Shown here: one piece after another, positions 14,776 through 23,155 of the stretch
How positions within the stretch are numbered: the stretch's first letter is position 1
Layout of the letters: each line of letters begins with the position of its first letter
From: an uncultured Megasphaera sp.
GTDB taxonomy: Bacteria; Bacillota; Negativicutes; Veillonellales; Megasphaeraceae
Direction: 5' to 3'
Assembly: GCA_934193515.1 (NCBI GenBank)
Contig: CAKPVJ010000034.1
Location: 1-23,236, forward strand
DNA length: 23,236 bases
Translations under genes and position numbers: made by a program
The notes under the pieces: model-generated
What the model was told of the DNA's origin: nothing
The model's database searches: none
The model's input: the letters and a program-made list of their open reading frames with translations, nothing else

Positions 14776-14861
14776 GAAATAAAAAAAGTGTATCGGTTTT
14801 TGTTTGAAGTTTGAAGAAAATAAATGGTTGATGCAAACTATGTACGTAAAATGACAGTACA

Positions 14862-14912
14862 AGGGCTGCAACGAAATGGATTACAGATTTTCCTTTCGCC
14901 GCAGCCCTATTT
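14862..14912 (+). terminator. Probable terminator after the GT51 gene
   Basis: AGGGCTGC (14862-14869) pairs with GCAGCCCT (14901-14908); an inner GAAA/TTTC pairing extends the stem. A short T run (14910-14913) follows on the plus strand. It lies about 90 bp after the gene and the loop is large, so it is moderate. Confidence 0.5.
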
Positions 14913-14920
14913 TACTATAC

Positions 14921-14952
14921 AAAAATACGGGTACGCCGCAAGGCATACCCGT
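14921..14952 (-). terminator. Terminator of rex
   Basis: The stem ACGGGTA/TACCCGT with an inner GGC/GCC pairing and a tetraloop (14927-14952) is followed on the minus strand by ATTTTTGT. It is 24 bp after the rex stop. Confidence 0.85.
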
Positions 14953-14976
14953 TATGCTCGATAGATTCTCTATGTA

Positions 14977-15612
14977 TTATTCCTTTTTATTGGTCAAATA
15001 ATATGAAATACGGCTTAATCCAATAGACAAATCTTCACGGAATACAAAAATATTGTCCGGCACATTCAGGCGCAGAGGCGCAAAGGATAAAATGCCCTTA
15101 ATCCCTGCTTCTACCATCTGATCTGCTACTTGTTGGGCAACAGAGGCCGGAACCGTGATGATGCCAATCTGAATGCCTTCTTTGCGGATGACTTCTCCCA
15201 TTTCAGCAATAGGCGTAACGACGACGCCGCCTACATTTTGACCAATGATACGATGGTCTACATCAAAAAGCCCCATCGTCCGAAATCCCAAACGGCCAAA
15301 TGTTTTATAGTTTGCCAACGCCCAGCCCAAATGTCCAATACCGGCAATGCCGATTTTCCAATGCTGCTGAAGCCCAATAATTTCTACAATTTGCTGGCAT
15401 AATTCACTGACGTAATATCCTACGCCTTTTTTGCCGAAAGCGCCAAAGCACGTCAAGTCTTTACGAATCTGTTCCGGCGTAATGCCCAAACGTTCGCCTA
15501 ATTTTTCTGATGAAATAATATCAATTCCCGCATCTTGCAGCAACAAAAGGTCCCTGTAGTACAGCGGCAATCGTTCGATAACAGCATCTGATATTGCCTT
15601 TTTCTGTCTCAT
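14977..15612 (-). CDS. rex: Redox-sensing transcriptional repressor Rex
   Basis: Rex senses the NADH/NAD+ ratio and represses fermentation and respiration genes when NADH is low. The 211-aa protein has an N-terminal winged helix (about 10-70, with ISSEKLGERLGITPEQIRKDL and the wing FGKKGVGYYV) and a Rossmann NAD(H) domain with GIGHLG (91-96), a form of GxGxxG. The C-terminal helix swaps between subunits in the family. The start at 15612 follows GGGAGGAT. The promoter and a near-perfect Rex box lie upstream (15696-15724), so it should repress itself. It is transcribed alone; a terminator follows. Confidence 0.95.
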   Translation of the reverse strand: MRQKKAISDAVIERLPLYYRDLLLLQDAGIDIISSEKLGERLGITPEQIRKDLTCFGAFGKKGVGYYVSELCQQIVEIIGLQQHWKIGIAGIGHLGWALANYKTFGRLGFRTMGLFDVDHRIIGQNVGGVVVTPIAEMGEVIRKEGIQIGIITVPASVAQQVADQMVEAGIKGILSFAPLRLNVPDNIFVFREDLSIGLSRISYYLTNKKE

Positions 15613-15695
15613 GGAAATATCCTCCCACCATGATATATATATCTATTCATTTTAGTTATATACAATCATACATTATTATAATAAGTTACATAGCT

Positions 15696-15724
15696 ATTAT
15701 ATATCATTGTGAATTATTTCGCAA
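15696..15724 (-). promoter_or_regulatory. Promoter of rex
   Basis: On the minus strand the -35 is TTGCGA (complement of 15719-15724), the spacer is 17 bp and the -10 is a perfect TATAAT (complement of 15696-15701). The Rex box covers the -35 and most of the spacer. Confidence 0.75.
15707..15724. promoter_or_regulatory. Rex operator
   Basis: TTGTGAATTATTTCGCAA fits the Rex consensus TTGTGAA-N4-TTCACAA with a single mismatch. Its position across the -35 and spacer of the rex promoter predicts negative autoregulation. Confidence 0.8.
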
Positions 15725-15734
15725 ACTTTTTTTA

Positions 15735-16979
15735 TTATTTTTTACATTCTATATATGCATTAGCAAATATGCCGCAAATCAGCCAAAAAGTAAGTGAAAT
15801 TTGAGTACTAAATAAATCATAATCACTGAACCCGCAAATGGTCTGCGATACGACAGCAGCAATCATCATCGTAGCTGCCGCGCGGTCAAACGTATCAATC
15901 TGCGGCATCTTCAATAGTTTCCATCCATAGTAGGCATTGCCGTAAAAAAACCAAAAGAAACAGACAAACCCCAGTATCCCTGTTTCTGCCCATATATTCA
16001 AAAACATGTTGTGCGCATGAAATATGGTAATTCCCGCTTCTTGAATTAATTCATTATATACCGGATAGACAAACTTAAATGCTCCCCAGCCTACGCCCAG
16101 CAGCGGATGCTCTATAATCATCTCGATAGCGCTGTACCACATATCCAGCCGCATCGATACCGATGTATCTGCCTCACTGTGATAAAAGATAGACAGCAGC
16201 CGGTCTGTCACGCCGCCGTGATAAAATAAGAGAATCGGCGGTACGAGCAAAAACAACAGCCACAACCGTTTGTCCCACACGAGTCCAAAGAAAAATACCA
16301 ATGCGGCCACACTCAGCCATGCACCGCGTGAATAGGTCAATATCAGGCAAAGCCCCAGCGCCGCAAAAAGCGTCAAATAGCCGATGCGGTGCCATGTATG
16401 CCGTGTCCAAATCGACATCGACGCCGTTCCGCCCATGATCATCAATAAAAAGGCCGAATACAAATTCGGATTGTACAGCGTCGAATACATACGCCGTTTC
16501 AGCAGCGGAAATGCCGAATTATCGACCCATTCCGCTTCATGCAGCGTCAGCATATGCGCATACTGATATATCCCATACAACACCGTGCCTGCTGCGCTGA
16601 CCAGCAGGCATACCATGACCAGATGCCTCTCGGAAGCAGTCCGCACAAAAAGAATCAGCAGCACATACATCAACATATACTGCAGTACCGTAAAAACATA
16701 AAACCCCAAGCCAAACAAAGCTTTAGGCGAGCCGACCAAAGAAATCAGTGAAATCACGGCGAACAAACCGGCAGGCAGGAAAATACCCATCCAGGAAACA
16801 CGGCGCACATCATATTTCCAACTATAATAAGCCGCTAATATTATAGCTATAACAAAACAAAACTCCATTGCAAAAATATTTAACGGCAGACAAAAAGCCG
16901 TCGCCATCAACGCATATACGACACGCAGTCTTGCTTTTTCTGACGGCGTTTCCCCGGTTTTCCATACCATTTCCATCAT
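15735..16979 (-). CDS. O-antigen ligase / Wzy-type polytopic membrane protein
   Basis: A 414-aa protein with around ten hydrophobic segments, of the O-antigen ligase family (Wzy_C). Typical segments are LILTYSRGAWLSVAALV, a periplasmic loop with RLDMWYSAIEMIIEHPLLGVGWGAF, and HAHNMFLNIWAETGILGF near the C-terminus. In diderms such proteins ligate O-antigen to lipid A-core or polymerise surface polysaccharide; which one applies here cannot be told, as no glycosyltransferase genes are nearby. The ATG at 16979 is chosen because AGGAG lies 8 nt before it. The more upstream ATG at 17003 overlaps the -10 box and so would not be transcribed. It ends about 10 bp from the rex operator and reads toward rex, so some read-through into rex is possible. 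Confidence 0.8.
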   Translation of the reverse strand: MMEMVWKTGETPSEKARLRVVYALMATAFCLPLNIFAMEFCFVIAIILAAYYSWKYDVRRVSWMGIFLPAGLFAVISLISLVGSPKALFGLGFYVFTVLQYMLMYVLLILFVRTASERHLVMVCLLVSAAGTVLYGIYQYAHMLTLHEAEWVDNSAFPLLKRRMYSTLYNPNLYSAFLLMIMGGTASMSIWTRHTWHRIGYLTLFAALGLCLILTYSRGAWLSVAALVFFFGLVWDKRLWLLFLLVPPILLFYHGGVTDRLLSIFYHSEADTSVSMRLDMWYSAIEMIIEHPLLGVGWGAFKFVYPVYNELIQEAGITIFHAHNMFLNIWAETGILGFVCFFWFFYGNAYYGWKLLKMPQIDTFDRAAATMMIAAVVSQTICGFSDYDLFSTQISLTFWLICGIFANAYIECKK

Positions 16980-17001
16980 TCCCATCGCTCCTTTGTGTTC
17001 C

Positions 17002-17030
17002 ATTATACTAAAAGAAATACGTCGTGGCTA
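17002..17030 (-). promoter_or_regulatory. Promoter of the O-antigen ligase-like gene
   Basis: On the minus strand the -10 is TATAAT (complement of 17002-17007) with TAGCCA 17 bp upstream (complement of 17025-17030). This places the start near 16995, just before the ribosome site. Confidence 0.55.
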
Positions 17031-17070
17031 GAGCCCCCTCCACGCTTTATCCCCAAGGGATGTCTATCAT

Positions 17071-17099
17071 TTGTCAAGGGCCGTCATCTATGCTATGGT
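17071..17099 (+). promoter_or_regulatory. Promoter of the GNAT gene
   Basis: -35 TTGTCA (17071-17076), 17-bp spacer, -10 TATGGT (17094-17099). It is divergent from the ligase promoter. Confidence 0.5.
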
Positions 17100-17153
17100 A
17101 TAGTTTGTATTCATAAAACACAGGATACAGAACACAAAGGAGATGTATTTCAT

Positions 17154-17642
17154 ATGTATATAAGACATACTCAACCCGAAGACATAGACCGCTTACTCGC
17201 AATCTATCAAGAAGCACGAACATTTATGATACAGCAGGGCAATCCTACCCAATGGACCCACGGATATCCGGCAAAAGACCTGCTCATGCAGGATATCCGC
17301 AAATCCAACAGCTACGTCTGCATAGAAAAAGACCGCATCGTCGGCACCTTTGCTTTCATTATCGGCGAAGACCCGACTTATCAAGTTATCGAGAACGGCG
17401 CCTGGCATGCCGCTAAAGAATACGGCACTATCCATCGTGCAGCATCAGACGGCACGATCAAAGGACTGACGAAATATATTTTTGATTTCTGCACTGCCAA
17501 AAAAGATTACGTCCGCATCGACACGCATCAAGACAACCTGCCGATGCAAAATGCCATCAAATGCTATGGCTTTCGCCCCTGCGGCATCATTCACGTAGCT
17601 GATGGTTCACCGCGCATTGCCTTTGATTACATAAAAGAATAA
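17154..17642 (+). CDS. GNAT family N-acetyltransferase
   Basis: A 162-aa single-domain protein. It begins YIRHTQPEDIDRLLAIYQEAR, the usual GNAT first strand and helix. RIVGTFAFIIGEDPTY follows as the central strands. The acetyl-CoA region is HRAASDGTIKGLTKYIFDFC, then VRIDTHQDNLPMQNAIKCYGFRPCGIIHV, the standard N..M...Y...GF ending. The substrate is unknown: GNATs of this shape act on amines, ribosomal proteins or small molecules. The start at 17154 is supported by AAAGGAG about 11 nt upstream; longer in-frame starts do not match the domain. It is a single gene between its own promoter and terminator. Confidence 0.85.
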   Translation: MYIRHTQPEDIDRLLAIYQEARTFMIQQGNPTQWTHGYPAKDLLMQDIRKSNSYVCIEKDRIVGTFAFIIGEDPTYQVIENGAWHAAKEYGTIHRAASDGTIKGLTKYIFDFCTAKKDYVRIDTHQDNLPMQNAIKCYGFRPCGIIHVADGSPRIAFDYIKE

Positions 17643-17661
17643 GAGCTATAATAAACACTTT

Positions 17662-17694
17662 AGGGGGGTGAACATTCTTTCACACCCCTTTTTT
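17662..17694 (+). terminator. Terminator of the GNAT gene
   Basis: AGGGGGGTGAA pairs with TTCACACCCCT (one G-A mismatch) around a short loop and is followed by TTTTTT. The sequence belongs to the hairpin family also seen at 17814 and 18667. Confidence 0.85.
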
Positions 17695-17813
17695 ATACCA
17701 AATCAAATATATTTAAACTACATTTTAACCCAGCCATTGCAAAAAAACAGAAAGGAATGCAGATATCCCTGTCTTTAAAAAAATCTCACTCATAAAATCT
17801 AGTACATAAGCAA

Positions 17814-17852
17814 AGGGATGTGAATAAATGCCTTCACATTCTTCACATCCCT
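17814..17852. repeat. GGGATGTGAA hairpin, copy 2 (terminator-like)
   Basis: AGGGATGTGAA (17814-17824) and TTCACATCCCT (17842-17852) are perfect 11-bp complements with a 17-nt loop. It is 31 bp after the stop of the secreted-protein gene and could end its transcript, but no long T run follows on the minus strand. Confidence 0.7.
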
Positions 17853-17883
17853 CAAATTATCTATACTAAAATATAAAATAAAA

Positions 17884-18477
17884 TTAATCAGAAGGTGCAT
17901 TTGCTGGCAATGGCAATTGAAAATACTCTTTATAGTATTTGTAAAACATAAAGTTTGCCAACTGGTATCCAGGGCTGCCATAATCATAAGTAAAGTGATA
18001 TTCTTTTTTATCGTAGGCGTTTATCTCTGGATAAGTGTATAATATCCTTCCATTAAAATCATACCATATTGAATTATACATACGGATAGACATCCCTGTA
18101 TTTTGATATAAATAGTGAATTAAATTTTTTATGCTATCATCATAACTCATTCGTGGATTTCGTTGGTTATCTTGACGAACTTTATCGCATAGTGATTGCA
18201 AATTATGATTAGCATCATAATTTGCAATAATAGTGCCTTCAACAATGACTTTATATGGATATAACACCATGTAATTTTTAGCAGATAAAGTATAATACGG
18301 TGGTGAATACCGCAATGATTCTATCGAAGGAATTTCGAGATATGTTGTAGCTTCAGGTTGTTCTCTGACAACTGCATACTTTGCTGGATTGCTTCTTAAT
18401 TCTTCAATTGAAACTGCAAAATTTGTTATCGGTTGAAGTATCAGTGAAATCAATATTACAAATATCTTTTTTTTCAT
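17884..18477 (-). CDS. Secreted protein of unknown function
   Basis: I do not recognise the family. The 197-aa protein starts with a clear signal peptide: KKK, then a hydrophobic core (IFVILISLILQPI), with possible cleavage near NFAVS (about 19-23). The mature part is rich in Tyr and Asn, with repeated Tyr pairs (PPYYTL, HYLYQN, FYKYYKEYF), no cysteine cluster, and no further membrane span. It probably folds as a small beta-rich exported domain. The middle has a strand pair (YKVIVEGTIIANYDA) and a helix (DDSIKNLIHYLYQN). AAGGAG lies 7 nt before the ATG. The gene stands alone between two copies of the same hairpin (17814 and 18667), and by eye it is more AT-rich than folC or valS, which may point to transfer. 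Confidence 0.75.
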   Translation of the reverse strand: MKKKIFVILISLILQPITNFAVSIEELRSNPAKYAVVREQPEATTYLEIPSIESLRYSPPYYTLSAKNYMVLYPYKVIVEGTIIANYDANHNLQSLCDKVRQDNQRNPRMSYDDSIKNLIHYLYQNTGMSIRMYNSIWYDFNGRILYTYPEINAYDKKEYHFTYDYGSPGYQLANFMFYKYYKEYFQLPLPANAPSD

Positions 18478-18666
18478 AGAATTCTCCTTCGAAAAGCTAG
18501 AGACTTTTTCTATTATTCTAATACTAATTGATTCATAAATGGAAATAGCAACATATGTTTAGTTTATTCATTTAGTTTAGTACTAAGGACAAGACAACCA
18601 CATTGCAAGTTTCCATCCGCTTTTAGGTGATAGTACAGCAGGGAATCATTCCTATAATAATCATAA

Positions 18667-18693
18667 TGGGATGTGAAATTCTTTCACATCCCT
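18667..18693. repeat. GGGATGTGAA hairpin, copy 3
   Basis: GGGATGTGAAA (18668-18678) and TTTCACATCCC (18682-18692) are perfect complements with a 3-nt loop. It lies between folC and the secreted-protein gene. The rest of 18478-18759 holds the ribosome site of that gene but no further gene. Confidence 0.75.
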
Positions 18694-18759
18694 ATGACAG
18701 GGGACAATTTATGACACTTGTTGCCCCGTGTAACAGTTTTTTACTGTGTCCATATCATA

Positions 18760-20067
18760 TTATACCTCTATATGGAAGGTATCGCGTAAATAGTTACGCA
18801 CTTTACCTTGGATATACAGTGAACCAACAATACAGAGAACTTGATTGTCTTGAACAGCAGCAAAGGCCATATCCAGCCCTTGCGCAATACTTTCTGCCGC
18901 ATCAGCCCGGCACGGCAGCATAGCCGCCATTTTCTTGGGGTCTGATGTTCTAGGCGTCGGTGCCGGCGCACAGACAACGTAATCATCGGCATGAAACAGT
19001 TTTTTGACCATTTGTGTATAGTCTTTGTCTGCCAAAACGGAAAAGAGAAAGACTCGTTTTCTGTCGTCGAAGACATCGGCATAGGTCTTGCAGAACGTAG
19101 CAATACCAGCGGGATTATGCGCCCCATCGATAACGACGTCTACCTTGCCTGCTTTTACGACTTGGAACCGTCCCGGCCATTTGACATGGTGCAGTCCCTG
19201 CTCTATGGCCGTGCGGGTCAGCCGTTTTTCATGACGCGCGATGAGCAGCAGCGCCATGGCGGCGGCGGCACAGTTGGTACGCTGATGTTTCCCCATCAGA
19301 GGAATCGTCGTCGTAATGGCAAAACCGTACGTTTCCCGTACCGTTACCATTTGACCGGCAGCCGGATCTTCCGGTCCGGCATTGCCGACTACGTCAAAGC
19401 TGTGGTCAAGGGCATACAGTTTGCTGTGTTTTTGATACGCCGTTCGTGCAATAATTTCCAACGCCGGTGAAGCCGCCGTTGTGACGACAGGCACGCCTTC
19501 TTTGATAATGCCTGCTTTTTGCACGGCGATTTTTTCAATCGTATCGCCGCAGTATTTCATATGGTCCATAGCGACATTGGTAATGACGGATACTTCCGGA
19601 ATGATGACATTCGTCGAATCCAGCAGGCCGCCCAAGCCTACTTCAATGACAGCATATTCAACGCCGACGCTGGCAAAATGCCAAAAGGCAGCTGCTGTAA
19701 TCATTTCAAATTCCGTCGGCCGCTCCACACCATCTGCAGCCATCGCTTCGACGGCTTTAGAAACGGCTTCGACAGCATCGGCAAAGGCCTGTTTCGAAAT
19801 ATCGGTTCCATTGACGTTGATGCGTTCCGTGTACTCTTCCAAATGGGGCGACGTATACCGGCCGGTCTTGATGCCGCCTTCACATAATGCGCTGGCAATC
19901 ATAGCCGTGACGGAGCCCTTGCCGTTGGTACCGGTAACATGAATCGTCTTGTATTTTGTCTGAGGATTGCCCAGGCGCTTCAGGAGTTCCTGAATGCGCC
20001 CGAGTCCCAGCTGAATGCCAAACACGCTGGCATGTTCCAAATAATAGATTGCTTCTTCGTATGTCAT
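18760..20067 (-). CDS. folC: Folylpolyglutamate synthase / dihydrofolate synthase
   Basis: FolC adds glutamate to dihydropteroate and then extends the polyglutamate tail of folates, using ATP. The 435-aa protein belongs to the Mur ligase superfamily: P-loop VTGTNGKGS (44-52), then RYTSPHLEEYTERI (70-83), EVGLGGLLDSTNV with the metal-binding region, a second domain with MGKHQRTNCAAA, and the C-terminal DGAHNP (314-319). Length and motifs are complete. The start at 20067 lies 12 bp after the valS stop with AGAGAGG before it, so it is the second gene of a valS-folC operon under the T-box leader, an arrangement common in Firmicutes. Confidence 0.96.
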   Translation of the reverse strand: MTYEEAIYYLEHASVFGIQLGLGRIQELLKRLGNPQTKYKTIHVTGTNGKGSVTAMIASALCEGGIKTGRYTSPHLEEYTERINVNGTDISKQAFADAVEAVSKAVEAMAADGVERPTEFEMITAAAFWHFASVGVEYAVIEVGLGGLLDSTNVIIPEVSVITNVAMDHMKYCGDTIEKIAVQKAGIIKEGVPVVTTAASPALEIIARTAYQKHSKLYALDHSFDVVGNAGPEDPAAGQMVTVRETYGFAITTTIPLMGKHQRTNCAAAAMALLLIARHEKRLTRTAIEQGLHHVKWPGRFQVVKAGKVDVVIDGAHNPAGIATFCKTYADVFDDRKRVFLFSVLADKDYTQMVKKLFHADDYVVCAPAPTPRTSDPKKMAAMLPCRADAAESIAQGLDMAFAAVQDNQVLCIVGSLYIQGKVRNYLRDTFHIEV

Positions 20068-20079
20068 AGCGAGCCTCTC

Positions 20080-22743
20080 TTAGAGTTTTGCCAAATCTTC
20101 CATTCGTTTGGTGAGCGCTGCCATTTTTTCTTTGTAGTCAGCCAATTTTGCTTTTTCACCTTCGACGACAGCAGCCGGTGCTTTGGACAAGAATCCTTGG
20201 TTGGAAAGCTTTTTGTCCAAACGGGCAATTTCTTTTTCAATCTTGCCTTGTTCTTTCTGAACACGGGCTGTTTCTTTTTCTACATCGATGAGGTCTTTGA
20301 GCTGGAGATATACTTCAATGCCCGGTACGACGGCTACAACAGCATTTTCCGGTTTGCCGTCTGTCGGCGCAAGCAGCGTAACTTTATCGGCAAAAGCCAA
20401 GACATGGAAGTAATATTCATAGGTTTTTAACGTCTGCGCCATTTCTTCTGTTGCCGGAGCCAAAATAACCGGTGCTTTTTTACCCATCGGCACATTGGAT
20501 TCTGCGCGGAGATTACGAACGCCTTTAATGGCTTCCATAATCGTATTCATAGTAGCGGCATCGTCTGTGAAATCCCATTTTTCCTGCGGCTGCGGCCAAG
20601 GAGCAACGATGATGCTTTCTCCTTCGTGCGGCAAATGCTGCCAGAGGTGTTCTGTAACAAACGGCATAAACGGATGGAGCATTTCCAGCGTATGCGTCAA
20701 GACATAGACGAGGACGTACTGCGCTGTGCGTTTGCTCGTTTCGTCATCCGATTTGTAAAGACGCTGTTTTGCCAATTCAATATACCAGTCGCAGTACGAA
20801 TTCCAAATGAAATTGTATACAGCATCGGCAGCGTCGCCTAATTCAAATTTATCCAAGTTAGCTGTTACTTTGCGAACCGTATCATTGAAGGATGCCAAAA
20901 TCCAGCGGTCAGCCAGCGTTAAATCTGTTTCTGCCGGTACAAAGTCCGGGTCATAATCGGTAAGATTCATGATAACGAATTTGGACGCATTCCAAATCTT
21001 GTTGGCAAAGTTACGGTTGGCTTCGACACGTTCCATGTAAAAACGCATGTCATTGCCCGGTGTGTTGCCCGTAACCAGCGTGAAGCGGAGCGCATCGGCA
21101 CCGTACTGTTCGCAGACGCCCAAGGGGTCAATGCCGTTGCCGAGGGATTTACTCATTTTGCGGCCCTGGCTGTCGCGAACCAAGCCATGAATGAAGACAT
21201 GTTCAAAGGGGATGTCTTTCATAAATTCGCAGGTCATGAACATCATGCGGGCAACCCAGAAGAAAATAATATCATACCCCGTAACGAGGACGCTCGTTGG
21301 GAAAAATTGTTTAATATCGTCGGTTTTATCCGGCCAGCCCATCGTCGAGAACGGCCAAAGGGCAGAGCTGAACCACGTATCCAAGACATCCGGATCGCGA
21401 TGGATATGCTTGCTGTGGCAGTGCGGGCATTCCGTCAAATCTGTACGGCTGACAGAGGTTTCGCCGCAGTCATCGCAGTACCATGCCGGAATCTGATGGC
21501 CCCACCAGAGCTGACGGGAAATGCACCAGTCATGAACATCTTCCAGCCAGTGATTGTATGTTTTGGAGAAACGGTCGGGGACAAATTTTGTTTTGCCGCT
21601 GGTTACAGCTTCCAAAGCAGCATTCGTAAGCGGTTTCATTTTGACGAACCATTGTTTCGTAGAAAACGGTTCTACTGTCGTTTTGCAGCGTGAGCAATGG
21701 CCGACGGCATGGGTCAATTCTTCGATATGATCGAGAAGGCCCAATTCTTTCAAGTCTTCTACGACAGCTTTACGGCATTCTTCGCGTGTCATACCGTTGT
21801 ATTTTTCACCGGCTTTTTCATTCATCGTGCCATCCAAGTTCATAATCATGATGGATTCCAAATGATGGCGCAGGCCCATTTCAAAGTCGTTCGGGTCATG
21901 AGCCGGCGTAATTTTTACTGCACCGGTACCAAAATTGAGGTCAACATAATCATCGGCAATAACTTCTACTTCCCGATTGACAAACGGTACGACAACTTTT
22001 TTGCCGATGTATTTCTTCATGCGTTCATCCTGCGGGTTGACGGCAACAGCCGTATCGCCCATAATCGTTTCCGGACGGGTCGTCGCAATCATGATGTAGT
22101 CATCTTCACCGACAACCGGATATTTGATATACCACAAATGGCCCTGTACATCGGAATGGTCTACTTCGATATCGCTCAGTGCCGTATGGCAGTGCGGGCA
22201 CCAGTTGGTAATGCGCTGGCCTTGGTAAATCAAGCCTTTTTCATACAAAGAAACAAATACTTCACGGACAGCGCGGGCACATGTATCATCCATCGTAAAC
22301 CGTTTACGGCTCCAGTCGCAGGAAGAACCTAAATGGCGAACCTGTTTTTCAATGCGGTTGCCGTATTGTTCTTTCCAAGCCCAAACGCGTTTTAAAAATT
22401 CTTCACGGCCAATATCATAGCGTGTTTTTCCTTCTTCTTTGGCAAGCTGCTGTTCTACTTTAACCTGCGTAGCAATACCGGCATGGTCTGTACCGGGAAT
22501 CCAAGCTACGTTGTAACCTTCCATGCGTTTGAAACGAACCAAAATATCCTGCAGTGTATTATCCAGCGCATGGCCCATATGCAGCTGGCCTGTTACGTTT
22601 GGCGGCGGCATAACGATGCTGAATGATTCTTTGGATGGATCTGGGTCTTGATGGAAATATCCATTCTTTTCCCAAAAATCATACCAAGACATTTCAATTT
22701 CATTCGGTGCGTATGCGCCTAATTGTTCTTTATTCCATTTCAT
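20080..22743 (-). CDS. valS: Valine--tRNA ligase
   Basis: ValS charges tRNA-Val and edits mischarged threonine. The 887-aa protein has the class I HIGH motif as HMGH (55-58, in PPPNVTGQLHMGHAL), the editing-domain segment TTRPETIMGDTAVAV, zinc-type Cys pairs (CPHCH; CSRCK; CDDCG with CPHCHSKH), the KMSKS loop intact at 529-533 (GRKMSKSLGN), an anticodon-binding helical domain, and the C-terminal coiled coil (from about EKETARVQKEQGKIEKEI to the end). The ATG at 22743 is chosen because GGAGGG lies 8 nt upstream and homologues start there; an in-frame ATG at 22782 lies inside the terminator hairpin of the T-box. Expression should rise when tRNA-Val is uncharged. Confidence 0.98.
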   Translation of the reverse strand: MKWNKEQLGAYAPNEIEMSWYDFWEKNGYFHQDPDPSKESFSIVMPPPNVTGQLHMGHALDNTLQDILVRFKRMEGYNVAWIPGTDHAGIATQVKVEQQLAKEEGKTRYDIGREEFLKRVWAWKEQYGNRIEKQVRHLGSSCDWSRKRFTMDDTCARAVREVFVSLYEKGLIYQGQRITNWCPHCHTALSDIEVDHSDVQGHLWYIKYPVVGEDDYIMIATTRPETIMGDTAVAVNPQDERMKKYIGKKVVVPFVNREVEVIADDYVDLNFGTGAVKITPAHDPNDFEMGLRHHLESIMIMNLDGTMNEKAGEKYNGMTREECRKAVVEDLKELGLLDHIEELTHAVGHCSRCKTTVEPFSTKQWFVKMKPLTNAALEAVTSGKTKFVPDRFSKTYNHWLEDVHDWCISRQLWWGHQIPAWYCDDCGETSVSRTDLTECPHCHSKHIHRDPDVLDTWFSSALWPFSTMGWPDKTDDIKQFFPTSVLVTGYDIIFFWVARMMFMTCEFMKDIPFEHVFIHGLVRDSQGRKMSKSLGNGIDPLGVCEQYGADALRFTLVTGNTPGNDMRFYMERVEANRNFANKIWNASKFVIMNLTDYDPDFVPAETDLTLADRWILASFNDTVRKVTANLDKFELGDAADAVYNFIWNSYCDWYIELAKQRLYKSDDETSKRTAQYVLVYVLTHTLEMLHPFMPFVTEHLWQHLPHEGESIIVAPWPQPQEKWDFTDDAATMNTIMEAIKGVRNLRAESNVPMGKKAPVILAPATEEMAQTLKTYEYYFHVLAFADKVTLLAPTDGKPENAVVAVVPGIEVYLQLKDLIDVEKETARVQKEQGKIEKEIARLDKKLSNQGFLSKAPAAVVEGEKAKLADYKEKMAALTKRMEDLAKL

Positions 22744-22764
22744 TTGCCAATCCCTCCAACATAC

Positions 22765-23016
22765 AAAAAAGCGTTCCCTCATCCATAAGGGTTTCCCCTT
22801 AGGACGAAAGAACGCTGTATCTCTTCCGCGGTACCACCTAAGTTGCTCTATGTCAGAGCCTCTTCATCATACAGGTAACGGCTGCTATCCGGGCAGACCT
22901 TTCCTTCTGCCAGCTCCTGGGTGACTTGCTGCCTTCGTTATGAATACCCTTCCACCATGCAGGTATCTCTCTGTCATACGCTCAAACAGCTTCTTCCATT
23001 CATCGCTATGATTATG
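22765..23016 (-). promoter_or_regulatory. T-box riboswitch leader of valS-folC
   Basis: On the minus strand the T-box core TTAGGTGGTACCGCGG is at about 22841-22826. It is followed by a terminator: AGCGTTC (22816-22810) pairing with GAACGCT (22776-22770) and a T6 run (22770-22765). Stem I has ATGAAT pairing with ATTCAT, with GTA (22947-22945) just 5' of the closing strand, a possible valine specifier. Uncharged tRNA-Val would stabilise the antiterminator. The specifier is less certain than the T box itself. Confidence 0.93.
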
Positions 23017-23022
23017 CCTATC

Positions 23023-23051
23023 ATTCTAGCAACTTTACAAAAACTTGTCAA
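23023..23051 (-). promoter_or_regulatory. Promoter of the valS T-box leader
   Basis: Perfect -35 TTGACA (complement of 23046-23051), 17-bp spacer, -10 TAGAAT (complement of 23023-23028). It is the strongest promoter match in the window. Confidence 0.85.
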
Positions 23052-23087
23052 TACGTTTATTCACGTCGCCATACTGCCAATAAAGCT

Positions 23088-23126
23088 AAAAAAAATGACT
23101 GCCGGCATATTGCCAACAGTCATTTT
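23088..23126 (-). terminator. Terminator of tuf (could act on both strands)
   Basis: ATGACTG-TTGGC pairs with GCCGG-CAGTCAT (minus strand) over a short AATAT loop. A run of T (complement of 23088-23095) follows on the minus strand and TTTTTT follows on the plus strand. Confidence 0.9.
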
Positions 23127-23155
23127 TTACATGCATGAATCCTCATGCAGCTATA

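Noticed and set aside
21697..22332. Long plus-strand frame (211 codons) opposite valS
   Set aside because: Antisense to intact valS; composition follows the codon positions of valS.
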